A stretch of DNA of 46,260 nt from Candidatus Coprenecus merdigallinarum (GCA_018712545.1 DVGV01000072.1:1-46260), one strand, 5' to 3'. Shown: positions 35,569 to 44,744, counted from the stretch's first letter. Numbers and translations are program-made. Notes: a model not told the origin generated them from the letters alone.

Positions 35569-37839
35569 CTACAGATACTGCTTTGTGATAGAGCGGGGAG
35601 CGGAAAGTACACCGGAAGGGACGCCGGAGTAGAGCAGTTCGCCGCCGGAGCCGCCGCCGTAGGGTCCGAGCTCGATGAGCCAGTCGGCGGACTTGATGAG
35701 GTCAGTGTTGTGCTCGACGAGGATGACGGTATTGCCGGCCGAGACCATCGAGCGGAACAGGCGGCCGATATGCTCCACATCCTTGAAATGCAGGCCGTCC
35801 GTAGGCTCGTCGAGGATGAATATCCTGCGGCTCTGACCGAGGCGGGAGGCCAGCTTCATGCGCTGGAGCTCACCGCCGGAGAGAGTAGACAGAGCCTGAT
35901 TCAGATGCAGATAGACCAGCCCGACGTCCATCAGCGGACGCAGTTTCTCCTCTATCACCGTACCGGCGAAATACTTCGATGCCACCCTGACCGTCATGTC
36001 CATCACCTGAGCGATATTGTACTCCCCGCGGATCTTATATTGCAGAGCCTCGGGCGAATAGCGCAGACCTCCGCAGGCCTCGCAGACCGTCTCCACCGAA
36101 TCCATAAAGGCCATCTCGGAGACGATTACCCCCTTGCCGCCGCAGACCGGACAGCCGCCCTTCGAATTGAAGGCGAACCAGTCCGCGCTGACCTTATTTT
36201 CCTTGGCGAAAATCTTCCGGATGTCGTCGGCCACGCCCATATAGGTAGCCGGTGTGGAGCGGAGGGACGCTCCGATATTTTTCTGACTGATATACTCGAT
36301 GTCCTCCTGCACCGGATATGCGTCCATCAGGCACTGGATCAGCGAGCTCTTGCCCGAGCCGGCCACTCCTGCCACGACTGTCAGCACGCCGAGCGGGAAG
36401 TCCACCGAGATGTGCTTGAGATTGTGCAGCGAGGCATCCTCCACCTTGAAGAAAGACTTGGGCTGCAGCGGAGCCGGATTGAAATCCGAGGTCATCTCCA
36501 GCATACGGCCGGTGTCGGTGCCGCTTTTCAGCAGACCATCGAGCGGACCCTCGTACATTATCCGGCCGCCTTCCATTCCGGCACCGGGCCCCATGTCCAC
36601 GATGTGGTCCGCGATACGGATCATCTCCTTGTGGTGCTCGACGAGCAGGACCGTGTTGCCGTGGTCACGGAGCTTGCGGACCGAGTTCTTGAGCAGGGCG
36701 ATGTCGTGGTTGTGCAGGCCGACGCTGGGCTCGTCGAGGATGTAGAGCAGGTCGGAGAGGGACGAGTTGATGTACTTGGCTATCTTGCATCTCTGGGCCT
36801 CGCCGCCGGAGAGCGTACCCACCGAACGGTCTAAGGTCAGGTATCCCAAGCCTATCTCCTCCAGGGCCTCAAGCCGGCGAAGCACAGCCTGCCTTATATC
36901 CTGGGCCAGCGGACTTTCGAGCATTCCGCCCGGCTGAGGCTCAGCCAGCCACTGACGCAGTTCCGACACCGACATGGCCGTCACCTCAGCGATGTTCTTC
37001 CCGTCTATGCGGCAGGTGAGCACCTTGGGGTTGAGCCGGGTACCTCCGCAGTCAGGGCAGATACCGGTGCGGAGCATGGGGTCCAGGACCTTGCGGTGCA
37101 GCAGGCCTTCCTCGGAGTTGATGATGCTGCGGTACATGCGGGGTACCAGGCCCTCGTATTTGGCCGTCTTAGGCCAGTTCGACGGAGGGTTCTTGAGGCG
37201 GATCTGGGGCGAATACAGGAAGAGGTCCAGTTCCTCTGGGGTGTAGTCGCGGATCTTCTTGTCGAGGTCGAACAGGCCGCTGTGGGCGTAGCGGATCCAT
37301 CTCCAGCCGCCTTTGTGGAATGCGATGTAGTGAATCGTATCCTCGTCATTGAGGCTCTTGTCGAAGTCCACTAACTTATGGATGTCCAACTCGCGTATCT
37401 CTCCCAAGCCGGAGCAACGGGGGCAGCTGCCCTGCGGATGGTTGAAGGAAAATGTATCGGAATATCCTACGAAGGGCTGGCCGACGCGGGAAAAGAGGAG
37501 GCGCAGCAGCGGATGTATGTCCGTGTAGGTAGCTACGGTAGAGCGGGAATTGGAGGCCGGTTTCTTCTGGTCAATGACTATCGCCACGGGCAGGTTCTCC
37601 ACGCTGCCGACATGCGGACGGCCGTACTTCGGGAGGTACTGCTGTACGAACGACGGGAAGGTGTCGTTGAGCTCGCGGCGCGACTTGGCCGCCAGCGTAT
37701 CCAGCACCAGCGAGGACTTGCCTGAGCCTGACACTCCGGTGAACACCGTTATCCGATACTTCGGGATGCGCAGCGAGACATGCTGCAGGTTGTTCTCGCA
37801 CGCATCGTTAATCGTTATGTATTCTCTGTCTGTCATCAT
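35569..37839 (-). CDS. Short UvrA-like ATPase (UvrA paralogue)
   Basis: A protein of about 756 residues with two ABC ATPase modules of the UvrA type: Walker A FTGVSGSGKSSLVLDTLA and VAGVAGSGKSSLIQCLMDAY, and signatures TLSGGEAQRCKIA and TLSGGELQRMKLASRLG. Zinc modules are seen as CPRCSGLG, CPDCGGTRLNP and CPVCGGKG with CEACGG. Full UvrA is about 940 residues; the UvrB-binding and insertion regions seem reduced. It therefore resembles the class tied to drug resistance (DrrC-like) rather than the core repair enzyme. The ATG at 37839 overlaps the stop of the LOG-family gene (ATGA). Confidence 0.9.
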   Translation of the reverse strand: MMTDREYITINDACENNLQHVSLRIPKYRITVFTGVSGSGKSSLVLDTLAAKSRRELNDTFPSFVQQYLPKYGRPHVGSVENLPVAIVIDQKKPASNSRSTVATYTDIHPLLRLLFSRVGQPFVGYSDTFSFNHPQGSCPRCSGLGEIRELDIHKLVDFDKSLNDEDTIHYIAFHKGGWRWIRYAHSGLFDLDKKIRDYTPEELDLFLYSPQIRLKNPPSNWPKTAKYEGLVPRMYRSIINSEEGLLHRKVLDPMLRTGICPDCGGTRLNPKVLTCRIDGKNIAEVTAMSVSELRQWLAEPQPGGMLESPLAQDIRQAVLRRLEALEEIGLGYLTLDRSVGTLSGGEAQRCKIAKYINSSLSDLLYILDEPSVGLHNHDIALLKNSVRKLRDHGNTVLLVEHHKEMIRIADHIVDMGPGAGMEGGRIMYEGPLDGLLKSGTDTGRMLEMTSDFNPAPLQPKSFFKVEDASLHNLKHISVDFPLGVLTVVAGVAGSGKSSLIQCLMDAYPVQEDIEYISQKNIGASLRSTPATYMGVADDIRKIFAKENKVSADWFAFNSKGGCPVCGGKGVIVSEMAFMDSVETVCEACGGLRYSPEALQYKIRGEYNIAQVMDMTVRVASKYFAGTVIEEKLRPLMDVGLVYLHLNQALSTLSGGELQRMKLASRLGQSRRIFILDEPTDGLHFKDVEHIGRLFRSMVSAGNTVILVEHNTDLIKSADWLIELGPYGGGSGGELLYSGVPSGVLSAPRSITKQYL

Positions 37840-38405
37840 TCGCCGGCCAGCACTTTTTCGACTATCTCGTCGACGGTGGAGCAAAAGCACGGTATGGCCG
37901 CATCGGCCTCGGACATGAAGCCGCGGGAAGCCATCGTCTCGAAAAGCCCGCGCAAGCAGTCGTAATAGCCGTCGGTATTGAGGATGAACACCGGCTTGGC
38001 GTGCTCCCGGAGCTGATGGCCGAGCAGCCAGCAGAACAGCTCGTGCATGGTGCCGTAGCTGCCGGGCAGGACGATGCAGGCCTGACTGAGCTCCGTCATC
38101 TTAGCCACACGGGACGCAAGGTCCGGAGTCTCTATCATTTCTGCGAGCCCCTGCGCCCGTACCTCTATCCGGCGGTCCTGCGATTCCTTCTTGCCCTTGA
38201 AATTCTTCGGGAAGACCCCGGTCACCCGACCGCCTGCCTGTATTGCCGCAGAAGCCATTGTCCACATTGTGCCTACCGATGCCCCGCCGTAGACTATCTC
38301 CACGCCGGCCTGAGCCAGACGGCGTCCGAGTTCAGAGGCATTGTCCGCATACACCGGCGAGTTGCCGGCCGCGGAACCTAAATATACCGTAACTTTCGAA
38401 AACAT
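37836..38405 (-). CDS. LOG family (TIGR00730) nucleoside monophosphate phosphoribohydrolase
   Basis: A 189-residue Rossmann-like protein of the LOG (lonely guy) family, which releases the base from (cytokinin-like) nucleoside 5'-monophosphates. Motifs: VYLGSAAGNSPVYADNA at the start, VYGGASVGTMW, and LPGSYGTMHELF. The usual motif is PGGxGTxxE, so one Gly is Ser here. It is followed with a 4-base overlap by the UvrA-like gene and preceded by the GT39 gene, seven bases away. The physiological substrate is unknown. Confidence 0.9.
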   Translation of the reverse strand: MFSKVTVYLGSAAGNSPVYADNASELGRRLAQAGVEIVYGGASVGTMWTMASAAIQAGGRVTGVFPKNFKGKKESQDRRIEVRAQGLAEMIETPDLASRVAKMTELSQACIVLPGSYGTMHELFCWLLGHQLREHAKPVFILNTDGYYDCLRGLFETMASRGFMSEADAAIPCFCSTVDEIVEKVLAGE

Positions 38406-38412
38406 ATCCTGT

Positions 38413-40008
38413 CTATTGTTCTATTTTATCCAACTGCAGATTCTCCACCCGATAGATGTAGAAATTGTACACATGCCTCCCGCAGCGCATAACCTTCACA
38501 GTATCACATCCCGACACACCGTCGAACGGCATCTCGGAAGGTTCGCGGAAATTCCGGCTGGAGGTGATGAACCAGCCGTCCTGGCCCTCCTGCAGCCCTC
38601 CCCTTTCCTGATTGATCCACCAATACTTGTGAATATCCTCCATAGGCCCGACACAGAGCAGCCTGACCCCGAGCGGCGAAGTCACGTAATAGTCGATATT
38701 GGCCGCCGGAAACCATTTATTGCTGTACACCGGATCATCCTCCGAAGCCCGTCCCCCGGCCAGAGCCTCCTCCCGGACCTCCGCAAACCCATCCCGGAGC
38801 TGGTCCCATCCGTACATATCCAGGGTAAAATCATCCCGGCCCATCCGATTGTCCTCCACGTGATGGTCCAACGGCACCACCCCTGTCCGTATCTCCACCA
38901 CCGCCAGCGGCAGCAGCACCGCGGTAAATCCCACCGCAGCCGTCACCCACCGGCTCATCCCCTCACCTCCCCTCAGGGGCTTCAGGGCAGCTGCGGCGGC
39001 AAGCGGCACGAGGGTCACGAACGCAGGTCCGGACCAATGCGGCAGGGTCACTCTCTGCCACGACACCACCCAGAAAATCAGAATCAGCGGCAGTGCGGTC
39101 CACAGCAGCCAGGCCCCGGCACGGCGGTCGAAATCCAGACGGCGGCGCAGGAAGAGGACTACGGCGACAATGGTGAGGACAAACAATATGGGATTGTTAT
39201 AGAAAAATTCACCGGCAATCTCCCTTCCGAAGTACTCCGGATGCAGCTGATGCTGCGAGACTACTCTCTCCGAATGGAAGGTAAAGCTGATGAAGTCGTT
39301 CTGCAGGTTCCAGACCAGCACCGGCAGCATGCAGGCGGCGGTAATCAGCACGGCCGCGTACAGTTGCCAACGGCGCAGCCATCTGCGGTCATGGAAGAGG
39401 ATGTACAGGCCGGCTCCTGTCCACAGGAAAACGGAGGTGTACTTGGAGAGAAATGCCAGACCGCAGGCAAGTCCCGCAGCCAGCATCCACCGTCCGGAAG
39501 TTCCGGCGTCTTCGGTTATCCCGTTCCGCCCAAATGCCCGCTGGAAGCAGAGCAGCGCCGCTATCCAGAAGGTTGCCTGAGGGGTATCGGGCATGATAAA
39601 GGTGCCGCAGATAACCGTAGCATAGAGGGAAGAGACATACAGCAGGGCACTCGCCCAGCCGGTGCGGCGGTCTCCTCCGGCAAGCCCGGTGCCGAGCTGG
39701 TACATCAGCCAGATATTGACCGTTCCGAGGACAATGGAGGCCATGCGGATGGCCAGCTCGCTGTCCCAGGCGAGATTGAGGGTGAACAGCTGAATCATCC
39801 AGCCCACCATTCCGGGATGGTCGAAATGGCTCCAGTCGGGAAAAAGGGCGTAGAGGCGGTAGTACACCTCATCGTTGCCGAACTCGATAAGGGCCGCGCA
39901 CAGTGCCCTTACTGTCGCCGACAGGGCCATGAGTATGAGTACGTAACGGGTATATCGGCTCATTCCGGAGCCTGTCCCTGTGATGCTTGTATCTGTATGC
40001 ATTTCCAT
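38413..40008 (-). CDS. Glycosyltransferase family 39 (ArnT/PMT-like) membrane protein
   Basis: A 531-residue polytopic protein. The N-terminal loop after TM1 carries FGNDEVYYRLYALFPDWSHF and DHPGMVGWMIQLF, the acidic-residue pattern of lipid-phosphate-sugar-dependent GT39 enzymes. About ten to eleven membrane segments follow, then a C-terminal periplasmic domain. It probably transfers a sugar from an undecaprenyl- or polyprenyl-phosphate carrier to an envelope acceptor. Internal ATGs at 40002 and 39963 (MSRYTRYVL) are possible starts. It begins nine bases after mnmA. Confidence 0.88.
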   Translation of the reverse strand: MEMHTDTSITGTGSGMSRYTRYVLILMALSATVRALCAALIEFGNDEVYYRLYALFPDWSHFDHPGMVGWMIQLFTLNLAWDSELAIRMASIVLGTVNIWLMYQLGTGLAGGDRRTGWASALLYVSSLYATVICGTFIMPDTPQATFWIAALLCFQRAFGRNGITEDAGTSGRWMLAAGLACGLAFLSKYTSVFLWTGAGLYILFHDRRWLRRWQLYAAVLITAACMLPVLVWNLQNDFISFTFHSERVVSQHQLHPEYFGREIAGEFFYNNPILFVLTIVAVVLFLRRRLDFDRRAGAWLLWTALPLILIFWVVSWQRVTLPHWSGPAFVTLVPLAAAAALKPLRGGEGMSRWVTAAVGFTAVLLPLAVVEIRTGVVPLDHHVEDNRMGRDDFTLDMYGWDQLRDGFAEVREEALAGGRASEDDPVYSNKWFPAANIDYYVTSPLGVRLLCVGPMEDIHKYWWINQERGGLQEGQDGWFITSSRNFREPSEMPFDGVSGCDTVKVMRCGRHVYNFYIYRVENLQLDKIEQ

Positions 40009-40017
40009 AATTCTCCG

Positions 40018-41283
40018 CTATTCTGAAATCACTCCGCTGCCGAGCATCTCCAGGTCCCCGGGAGCGTACCACACCGCAAACTGCCCGGGAGTTATGCCCC
40101 TCTGCGGCTGGTCGAAAACGATGTACATCCCGTCATCCAGGCAATGCAGGGCAGCCTGCTGCAGAGGCTGGCGGTAACGGACGCGGACCAGGTAGCGGCG
40201 CACCTCCCCTGGAGCCATCCGGAGGTCCCGGCGGATCCAGTGAACCTCGTCGGCATTGATCTTCAATGCCTTCCGCATAAGGCCGGGATGCTCGTGCCCC
40301 TCCCCCACGTAGATGGTATTGGTGACAATGGATGTGTCGAGGATAAATATCGGTTCGCGGTGCCCCCCGATGTTCAGGCCCTTGCGCTGGCCGATAGTGT
40401 AGTACTGGGCGCCGATGTGGGTGCCTATCTTCCTACCGTCGCTCTCCCGGTAGTGGTAGGCGCGGGCGAGGGCCCTGACTTCCGACGGGCCGAGGGCAGT
40501 GATGTCCGTCGCGTCCGGTTCAGACGTGGCGGCGGTGTACCCGGGATACTCCGCCCTGATATTGTCGTAGAAATCCCGGAAAATCTCCACCACATTGCCC
40601 TCCCTCGACGCGAGCTTCTGCTGCAGGAACACCGGCAGATCGACCTTCCCCACGAAGCAGATGCCCTGCGAGTCCTTTTTCTCCGCGCTGGGCAGACCGG
40701 CCTCGCGGGCCAGACGGCGTACCTCCGGCTTGACGATGTCGCCTATCGGGAAGAGGGCGGCGGAGAGCTGTTCCTGGGTCAGCTGGCAGAGGAAGTAGCT
40801 CTGGTCCTTGTTGCCGTCAGCTCCGGCCAGGATGCGGTAGACGGGCTTTCCGTCCGGGCCGGCCGTCACGTCCTTGCGGCAGTAGTGCCCGGTGGCCACA
40901 TAGTCGGCCCCGAGGTCGCGGGCGGCTTTCAGGAAGGCGTCGAACTTGATCTCGCTGTTGCAGAGCACGTCCGGATTGGGGGTGCGGCCCTTGGAATATT
41001 CCGAGAACATGTAGTCCACCACCCTGTGCCGGTAGGTGTCCGACAGGTCGATGAACTCGAAGGGTATACCTATCTTCCGGGCCACCATCTCGGCCACCTT
41101 GCGGTCTTCTTCCCACTCGCATTCCCCGTGCAGGGTGCCGGTGACATCGTGCCAGTTCTGCATGAAGAGGGCAAACACGTCGTATCCGGCCCGGGCCAGC
41201 AGCAGGGCGGCCACCGAGGAGTCCACTCCGCCGGAGAGGCCCACGGCTATTTTCTTCCCTTTCAGATTCCCGTTTATTTCCAT
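40018..41283 (-). CDS. mnmA: tRNA-specific 2-thiouridylase MnmA
   Basis: MnmA thiolates U34 of tRNA-Lys, -Glu and -Gln. Features: the PP-loop VGLSGGVDSSVAALLL, the catalytic pair Cys in NPDVLCNSEIKF and Cys in SQGICFVGKV, and the tRNA-binding IGTHIGAQYYTIGQRKGLNI. At 421 residues it is somewhat longer than E. coli MnmA (368), with an extra stretch after the catalytic domain (FRDFYDNIRAEYPGYTAA). It is divergent from the SRP RNA gene. Confidence 0.96.
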   Translation of the reverse strand: MEINGNLKGKKIAVGLSGGVDSSVAALLLARAGYDVFALFMQNWHDVTGTLHGECEWEEDRKVAEMVARKIGIPFEFIDLSDTYRHRVVDYMFSEYSKGRTPNPDVLCNSEIKFDAFLKAARDLGADYVATGHYCRKDVTAGPDGKPVYRILAGADGNKDQSYFLCQLTQEQLSAALFPIGDIVKPEVRRLAREAGLPSAEKKDSQGICFVGKVDLPVFLQQKLASREGNVVEIFRDFYDNIRAEYPGYTAATSEPDATDITALGPSEVRALARAYHYRESDGRKIGTHIGAQYYTIGQRKGLNIGGHREPIFILDTSIVTNTIYVGEGHEHPGLMRKALKINADEVHWIRRDLRMAPGEVRRYLVRVRYRQPLQQAALHCLDDGMYIVFDQPQRGITPGQFAVWYAPGDLEMLGSGVISE

Positions 41284-41312
41284 TTCTGAGACATATTTTC
41301 AAAATTTCTGTG

Positions 41313-41320
41313 CAAATGTA
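41313..41320 (-). promoter_or_regulatory. -7 box for mnmA
   Basis: On the minus strand this reads TACATTTG, an exact TAnnTTTG match 29 bases before the mnmA ATG. Confidence 0.55.
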
Positions 41321-41340
41321 GAAAATTTGGCGAAAATGTA

Positions 41341-41348
41341 TATCTTTG
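41341..41348 (+). promoter_or_regulatory. -7 box for the SRP RNA gene
   Basis: TATCTTTG matches TAnnTTTG and ends five bases before the mature-looking 5' end of the RNA. Confidence 0.65.
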
Positions 41349-41353
41349 CACTT

Positions 41354-41451
41354 GGGTAAGTCTTACACGACCAGCTCCCATCCAACCTCCCCAGGGCCGG
41401 AAGGCAGCAAGGACACGATGGTCGTAGCGGTGCGATGTAATCAGCTTACCC
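41354..41451 (+). ncRNA. ffs: Signal recognition particle RNA, small bacterial type (4.5S)
   Basis: The conserved apical domain is plain: CCCCAGGGCCGGAAGGCAGC, then AAGG, with the GGAA tetraloop and Ffh-binding internal loops. The ends GGGTAAG and CTTACCC pair to close a single long hairpin of about 98 bases. A run of T (TTTTTT) follows at 41452 and ends transcription. It works with Ffh and FtsY in co-translational targeting. Confidence 0.93.
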
Positions 41452-41480
41452 TTTTTTATTAACCCCTAACCGACCGTATC

Positions 41481-42245
41481 ATGAGGAACATTTCCATTTC
41501 GCTCATTCTCGCTGCAGTAAGCATCTTCTGCATCCAGTCATGTAAAACAGAAATCAGCACCGGTGTCCTGAACACATCAGCCACATACCCCCTGTCGGAC
41601 AAGACGGACGCCAAGCTGGAGCTGAAAATAGACGTAGAATACATCATATCCGGCCCTGGAGCCGCAGCCGTCAGGAACATCAACAGCGCCATCATCCTCG
41701 GCCTGTTCGGAGAAAAGTACGGGGAGATGGACATCCAGGAGGCGGTAAGCGCCTACTCTGCCGCGGTTTCCGCTGAATACCGGGAGGCGAACCGGCCTCT
41801 GCTGGAGGACAGCCTCTTCTCTTCCCCCGCTGCCATGCTGAACTGGTCTGACTGGACCCAGGGAGCAGTAAGCGGCACGCACGGGAACATACTCTCCTAC
41901 ACAGTGACAAAATACACCTACACCGGAGGCGCACACGGAATGACATCCGAGACCACGCTGAATTTCGACACCGACAACGGCTCACTGATAGGCGAGACAG
42001 AGCTTTTCCAGGACGGATACGAGGAACGGCTCTCAACCCTGCTCAGCCTGCATCTGCCCGAGGCCCTGCAGGAACCCGGCGACACCGCGATGCTGTTTAC
42101 CAGGGACATCCGTCCCAACGGCAATTTCAGGGTCTCCGAAACTGGCCTCACCTACATCTACAACCAGTACGAGATAGGTCCATACGTCCTCGGAGCAGTG
42201 GAAGTCACTGTTCCCTGGGAAGAACTGAAGGACCTGCTGCGGTAA
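41481..42245 (+). CDS. DUF3298-type lipoprotein (RsiV-like domain)
   Basis: A 254-residue envelope protein. The signal peptide ends in a lipobox (FCIQSCKTE, Cys at about residue 20). The body shows the DUF4163/DUF3298 pattern: YTVTKYTYTGGAHGMTSETT (split at YTGGAHG), FDTDNGSLIGETELFQDGY, and the C-terminal IYNQYEIGPYVLGAVEVTVP. The domain is shared with the lysozyme-sensing anti-sigma factor RsiV, but no sigma factor gene is adjacent. The function is unknown. Confidence 0.87.
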   Translation: MRNISISLILAAVSIFCIQSCKTEISTGVLNTSATYPLSDKTDAKLELKIDVEYIISGPGAAAVRNINSAIILGLFGEKYGEMDIQEAVSAYSAAVSAEYREANRPLLEDSLFSSPAAMLNWSDWTQGAVSGTHGNILSYTVTKYTYTGGAHGMTSETTLNFDTDNGSLIGETELFQDGYEERLSTLLSLHLPEALQEPGDTAMLFTRDIRPNGNFRVSETGLTYIYNQYEIGPYVLGAVEVTVPWEELKDLLR

Positions 42246-42303
42246 TATTTGCACATCCCTTTTTTTTTTCGTACCTTGCAGTGTCTTAAATTTACACACT
42301 GAT

Positions 42304-43374
42304 ATGAAACGACTGACTATCATCATGGCTGCCGCCGCCATCATCTTCTCCTGCACTGACCGGACCACCTCCGACGGCATCCGCGTCATAGACGCCGACC
42401 TGACCGGCAAGGAAGTAATCGAACTGAATCTGGCGGACCTGAAGAAGACTGCCCTGGAATACTCCGATGAGAGCATAATCGGATATGCAACGAATTTTTT
42501 ACAGGCTCCCCATGGTTATATACTGAAATCCAGCAGCGGGAATACCGTCAGACTGATGTATTTCGACAGAGAAGGACAGTACATCTGCGACATCAGCCAT
42601 CAAGGCCGCGGGCCAGGTGAGTTTCTGGATGTGTCGTCAATATACATGACAGGAGACACACTGACCGTCGCCAGTTTCTATGACAAAGAAAAACTCCTGC
42701 GCTATCTCATCACCCCCGATGGATACGAGCCTCTGGCCGGAGTACCCATCAAGCAGCTCAACTGGGGCATTTCCAAAATCTTCTCCACCCCTGACATCCC
42801 CGGCAGATATTTCGTGAAGAACACCTGGAACGGTACACCCGGATGGACCACTCCCCTGTTCACCATCTACGACAAAGACTGGAACATCGTGGACACATGC
42901 AGGACCAAACACCCCGAAGGAGGCTTAGCATCCCCTTATCCGATATCCAGGGCCGGTGACAGAATCTACCTCAACCAGGCGTTCTCAGACACCATCTACG
43001 TTGCCTATAATGACAGAATAGATCCGGCACTGATAATCGATTTCGGTCAAAGCGACTATCCCGCCGACATCAAGTACAACGTCATGAAGCGGTTTGAGTT
43101 CACAAAAGAGCATCCGGACGCTCATTACCTGATACACAACGGCTCTCTGATAACAGAGGACAAGGCATACCTCTACCTCAGTTCCGGACACGGACCGTAC
43201 TTTCTGGTATACGACATGAACGATGGTTCCTCTACATTCTACAGGATAATGGACGAGGACGGGGATCCCGCTCTTATGTTTTACATATTCGCATCCCCGG
43301 ACGGCAGGGTCAAGGGCACCTTCCAGTCCGTCAGCGAGGAGAATTCCTCAATTTACGACCTTTCCTCCCTATAG
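42304..43374 (+). CDS. 6-bladed beta-propeller lipoprotein
   Basis: A 356-residue protein with a lipoprotein signal (RLTIIMAAAAIIFSC). The rest has the Bacteroidetes 6-bladed beta-propeller pattern (BF3164-like): YFDREGQYICDISHQGRGPG early on, then repeated strand pairs such as GDRIYLNQAFSDTIYVAYND and HYLIHNGSLITEDKAYLYLS. It is probably surface-exposed or periplasmic. The ligand is unknown. Its last six bases overlap the end of the convergent cdd gene. Confidence 0.85.
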   Translation: MKRLTIIMAAAAIIFSCTDRTTSDGIRVIDADLTGKEVIELNLADLKKTALEYSDESIIGYATNFLQAPHGYILKSSSGNTVRLMYFDREGQYICDISHQGRGPGEFLDVSSIYMTGDTLTVASFYDKEKLLRYLITPDGYEPLAGVPIKQLNWGISKIFSTPDIPGRYFVKNTWNGTPGWTTPLFTIYDKDWNIVDTCRTKHPEGGLASPYPISRAGDRIYLNQAFSDTIYVAYNDRIDPALIIDFGQSDYPADIKYNVMKRFEFTKEHPDAHYLIHNGSLITEDKAYLYLSSGHGPYFLVYDMNDGSSTFYRIMDEDGDPALMFYIFASPDGRVKGTFQSVSEENSSIYDLSSL

Positions 43375-43842
43375 TCCGTTGAAAATAAACGGCAGAATAT
43401 CCTCTACACAGGAAAATACTACAATACGGCTGAGGCCTCCCACGATGACACGGACGGGGGCCTCTGCTCTTTTCTGGGACTCGGCAAGGACCTGACGGCA
43501 GGCTCCGCAGGGCCAGGCCGGCTCGGGGACCATCCGGCCGTCACGGCAGGCTGTTATGGCGATGGCCCTTACGGCCAAACGGGGATATTGCGCATGGGCC
43601 GCGAAGAGGGCAGTCCGCTCGGCGCAGAGGCCCGAGGGAAAAGCCGCATTCTCCTGATTGGCCCCGGTGACCACCGTACCGTCCGAAAGGAGCACCGCCG
43701 CTCCCACATTGTACTTGGAATAAGGGGCATACGAGCCTTCCGTCGCCTCGACCGCCCTTTCCAGCAGCGTGCGGTCCGCCTCATCCATCTCCGCCATCGA
43801 GGCATATTCCTGATAATCTATCGTGAGTCTTTTCTGTGCCAT
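43369..43842 (-). CDS. cdd: Cytidine deaminase
   Basis: Cdd deaminates cytidine and deoxycytidine in pyrimidine salvage. The 157-residue enzyme has the zinc motifs GLCAERTALFAA (Cys-Ala-Glu, catalytic Glu) and PCGACRQVLAE (two Cys ligands), with SYAPYSKYNVGAAVLLSDG before them. An upstream in-frame ATG at 43854 would add four residues. The -7 box is at 43872-43879. Confidence 0.95.
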   Translation of the reverse strand: MAQKRLTIDYQEYASMAEMDEADRTLLERAVEATEGSYAPYSKYNVGAAVLLSDGTVVTGANQENAAFPSGLCAERTALFAAHAQYPRLAVRAIAITACRDGRMVPEPAWPCGACRQVLAESQKRAEAPVRVIVGGLSRIVVFSCVEDILPFIFNGL

Positions 43843-43871
43843 GGCATCTATCATTTATTGCTTTGACGAGA

Positions 43872-43879
43872 CAAATTTA
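43872..43879 (-). promoter_or_regulatory. -7 box for cdd
   Basis: On the minus strand this reads TAAATTTG, an exact TAnnTTTG match 29 bases before ATG 43842. Confidence 0.55.
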
Positions 43880-43900
43880 ACAATTCCGCCGGGAATTTTC

Positions 43901-43908
43901 TAAATTTG
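43901..43908 (+). promoter_or_regulatory. Outward -7 box facing a gene-free region
   Basis: TAAATTTG matches TAnnTTTG and points into the 0.8-kb stretch without an open frame. It is divergent from the cdd promoter in the same style as the four other divergent pairs in the window. If active it would make a non-coding or leader transcript. Confidence 0.4.
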
Positions 43909-44740
43909 ACTTAATAACTATCTGTAACAGTCGCTTTATGGGGTGAGGCTCCTTTCCAGACTAACTCTGAAGTCTCTATCGTCAAGGTATTCCCGGCTTT
44001 TATCCAATCGTTCCCGAAAACAGTCATGGCCAGGTCTCACGCTGTCGACCGGACACATTGCCTCAATGCTCTGGCTGAGGCTTTCACTGGCATCCCAGTA
44101 TGTCGTCATTTAACATTTTCCACAAAATGCAATATCCAGCTACCAAGCTGTTGCAACATACTAAAATGTAAAGTGATGATGCGGCAGTCGTAAACGGCTT
44201 TAGCTTTCAGACAGTCCCCTTCGAGATACTGATAGCCGGACAGTCATACAGCCGGACAGTCACACAGCCGGACAGTCATGCAGCCGGACAGTCATGCAAT
44301 CATGCAGCCATACAGCCATACGGTCATACAGCCATACGGCCATACAGCCACAGTCTGTTATGCTCATTTTTCATATTACCGTATTCCACAGCAACTTACG
44401 TTGAACTGGCGACTTACAGACTGAAGGCTGTCGACGCCTGTCTGTTATCCTGACATTTCACCTACCTCACTATATGACAATACCATACGCAAATATTCCG
44501 ATTACAGACTCGTCAGGGAGAAAATATGCTGACCGCGGAATAACCCTCCCACAGCTCTTTCCAGGCGCATTTATAATGAGCACGTGTCACAGTGCACTGT
44601 TCTGTCTGTTGTTGGCATAACCATGTAATCACATGTTATCCAAACAAATACAAAAAACAGCTAATTACAGACTGCTGGCGGTGCGGTAAGGAATCATATT
44701 AGACTTCGCCACATATATTGTTGCGCCTCGGCATAGCAAA
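43909..44740. other. Gene-free 0.8-kb region
   Basis: I find no open frame of coding quality. It holds small inverted repeats (GCCTCA/TGAGGC, 44060-44081), an array of 8-base repeats (44234-44353), and three copies of TTACAGACT (44414-44422, 44502-44510, 44665-44673). It is richer in A/T than the flanking genes. It may be decayed sequence, an RNA gene, or a long regulatory region. Confidence 0.6.
44234..44353 (+). repeat. Tandem array of fifteen 8-base repeats
   Basis: The 120 bases divide exactly into fifteen 8-mers. The first eight alternate AGCCGGAC with AGTCATAC, AGTCACAC or AGTCATGC, giving a 16-base higher-order unit four times. The rest are AATCATGC, AGCCATAC, AGCCATAC, GGTCATAC, AGCCATAC, GGCCATAC and AGCCACAG. 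The period is not a multiple of three and no reading frame spans it. Confidence 0.85.
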
Positions 44741-44744
44741 TAAA

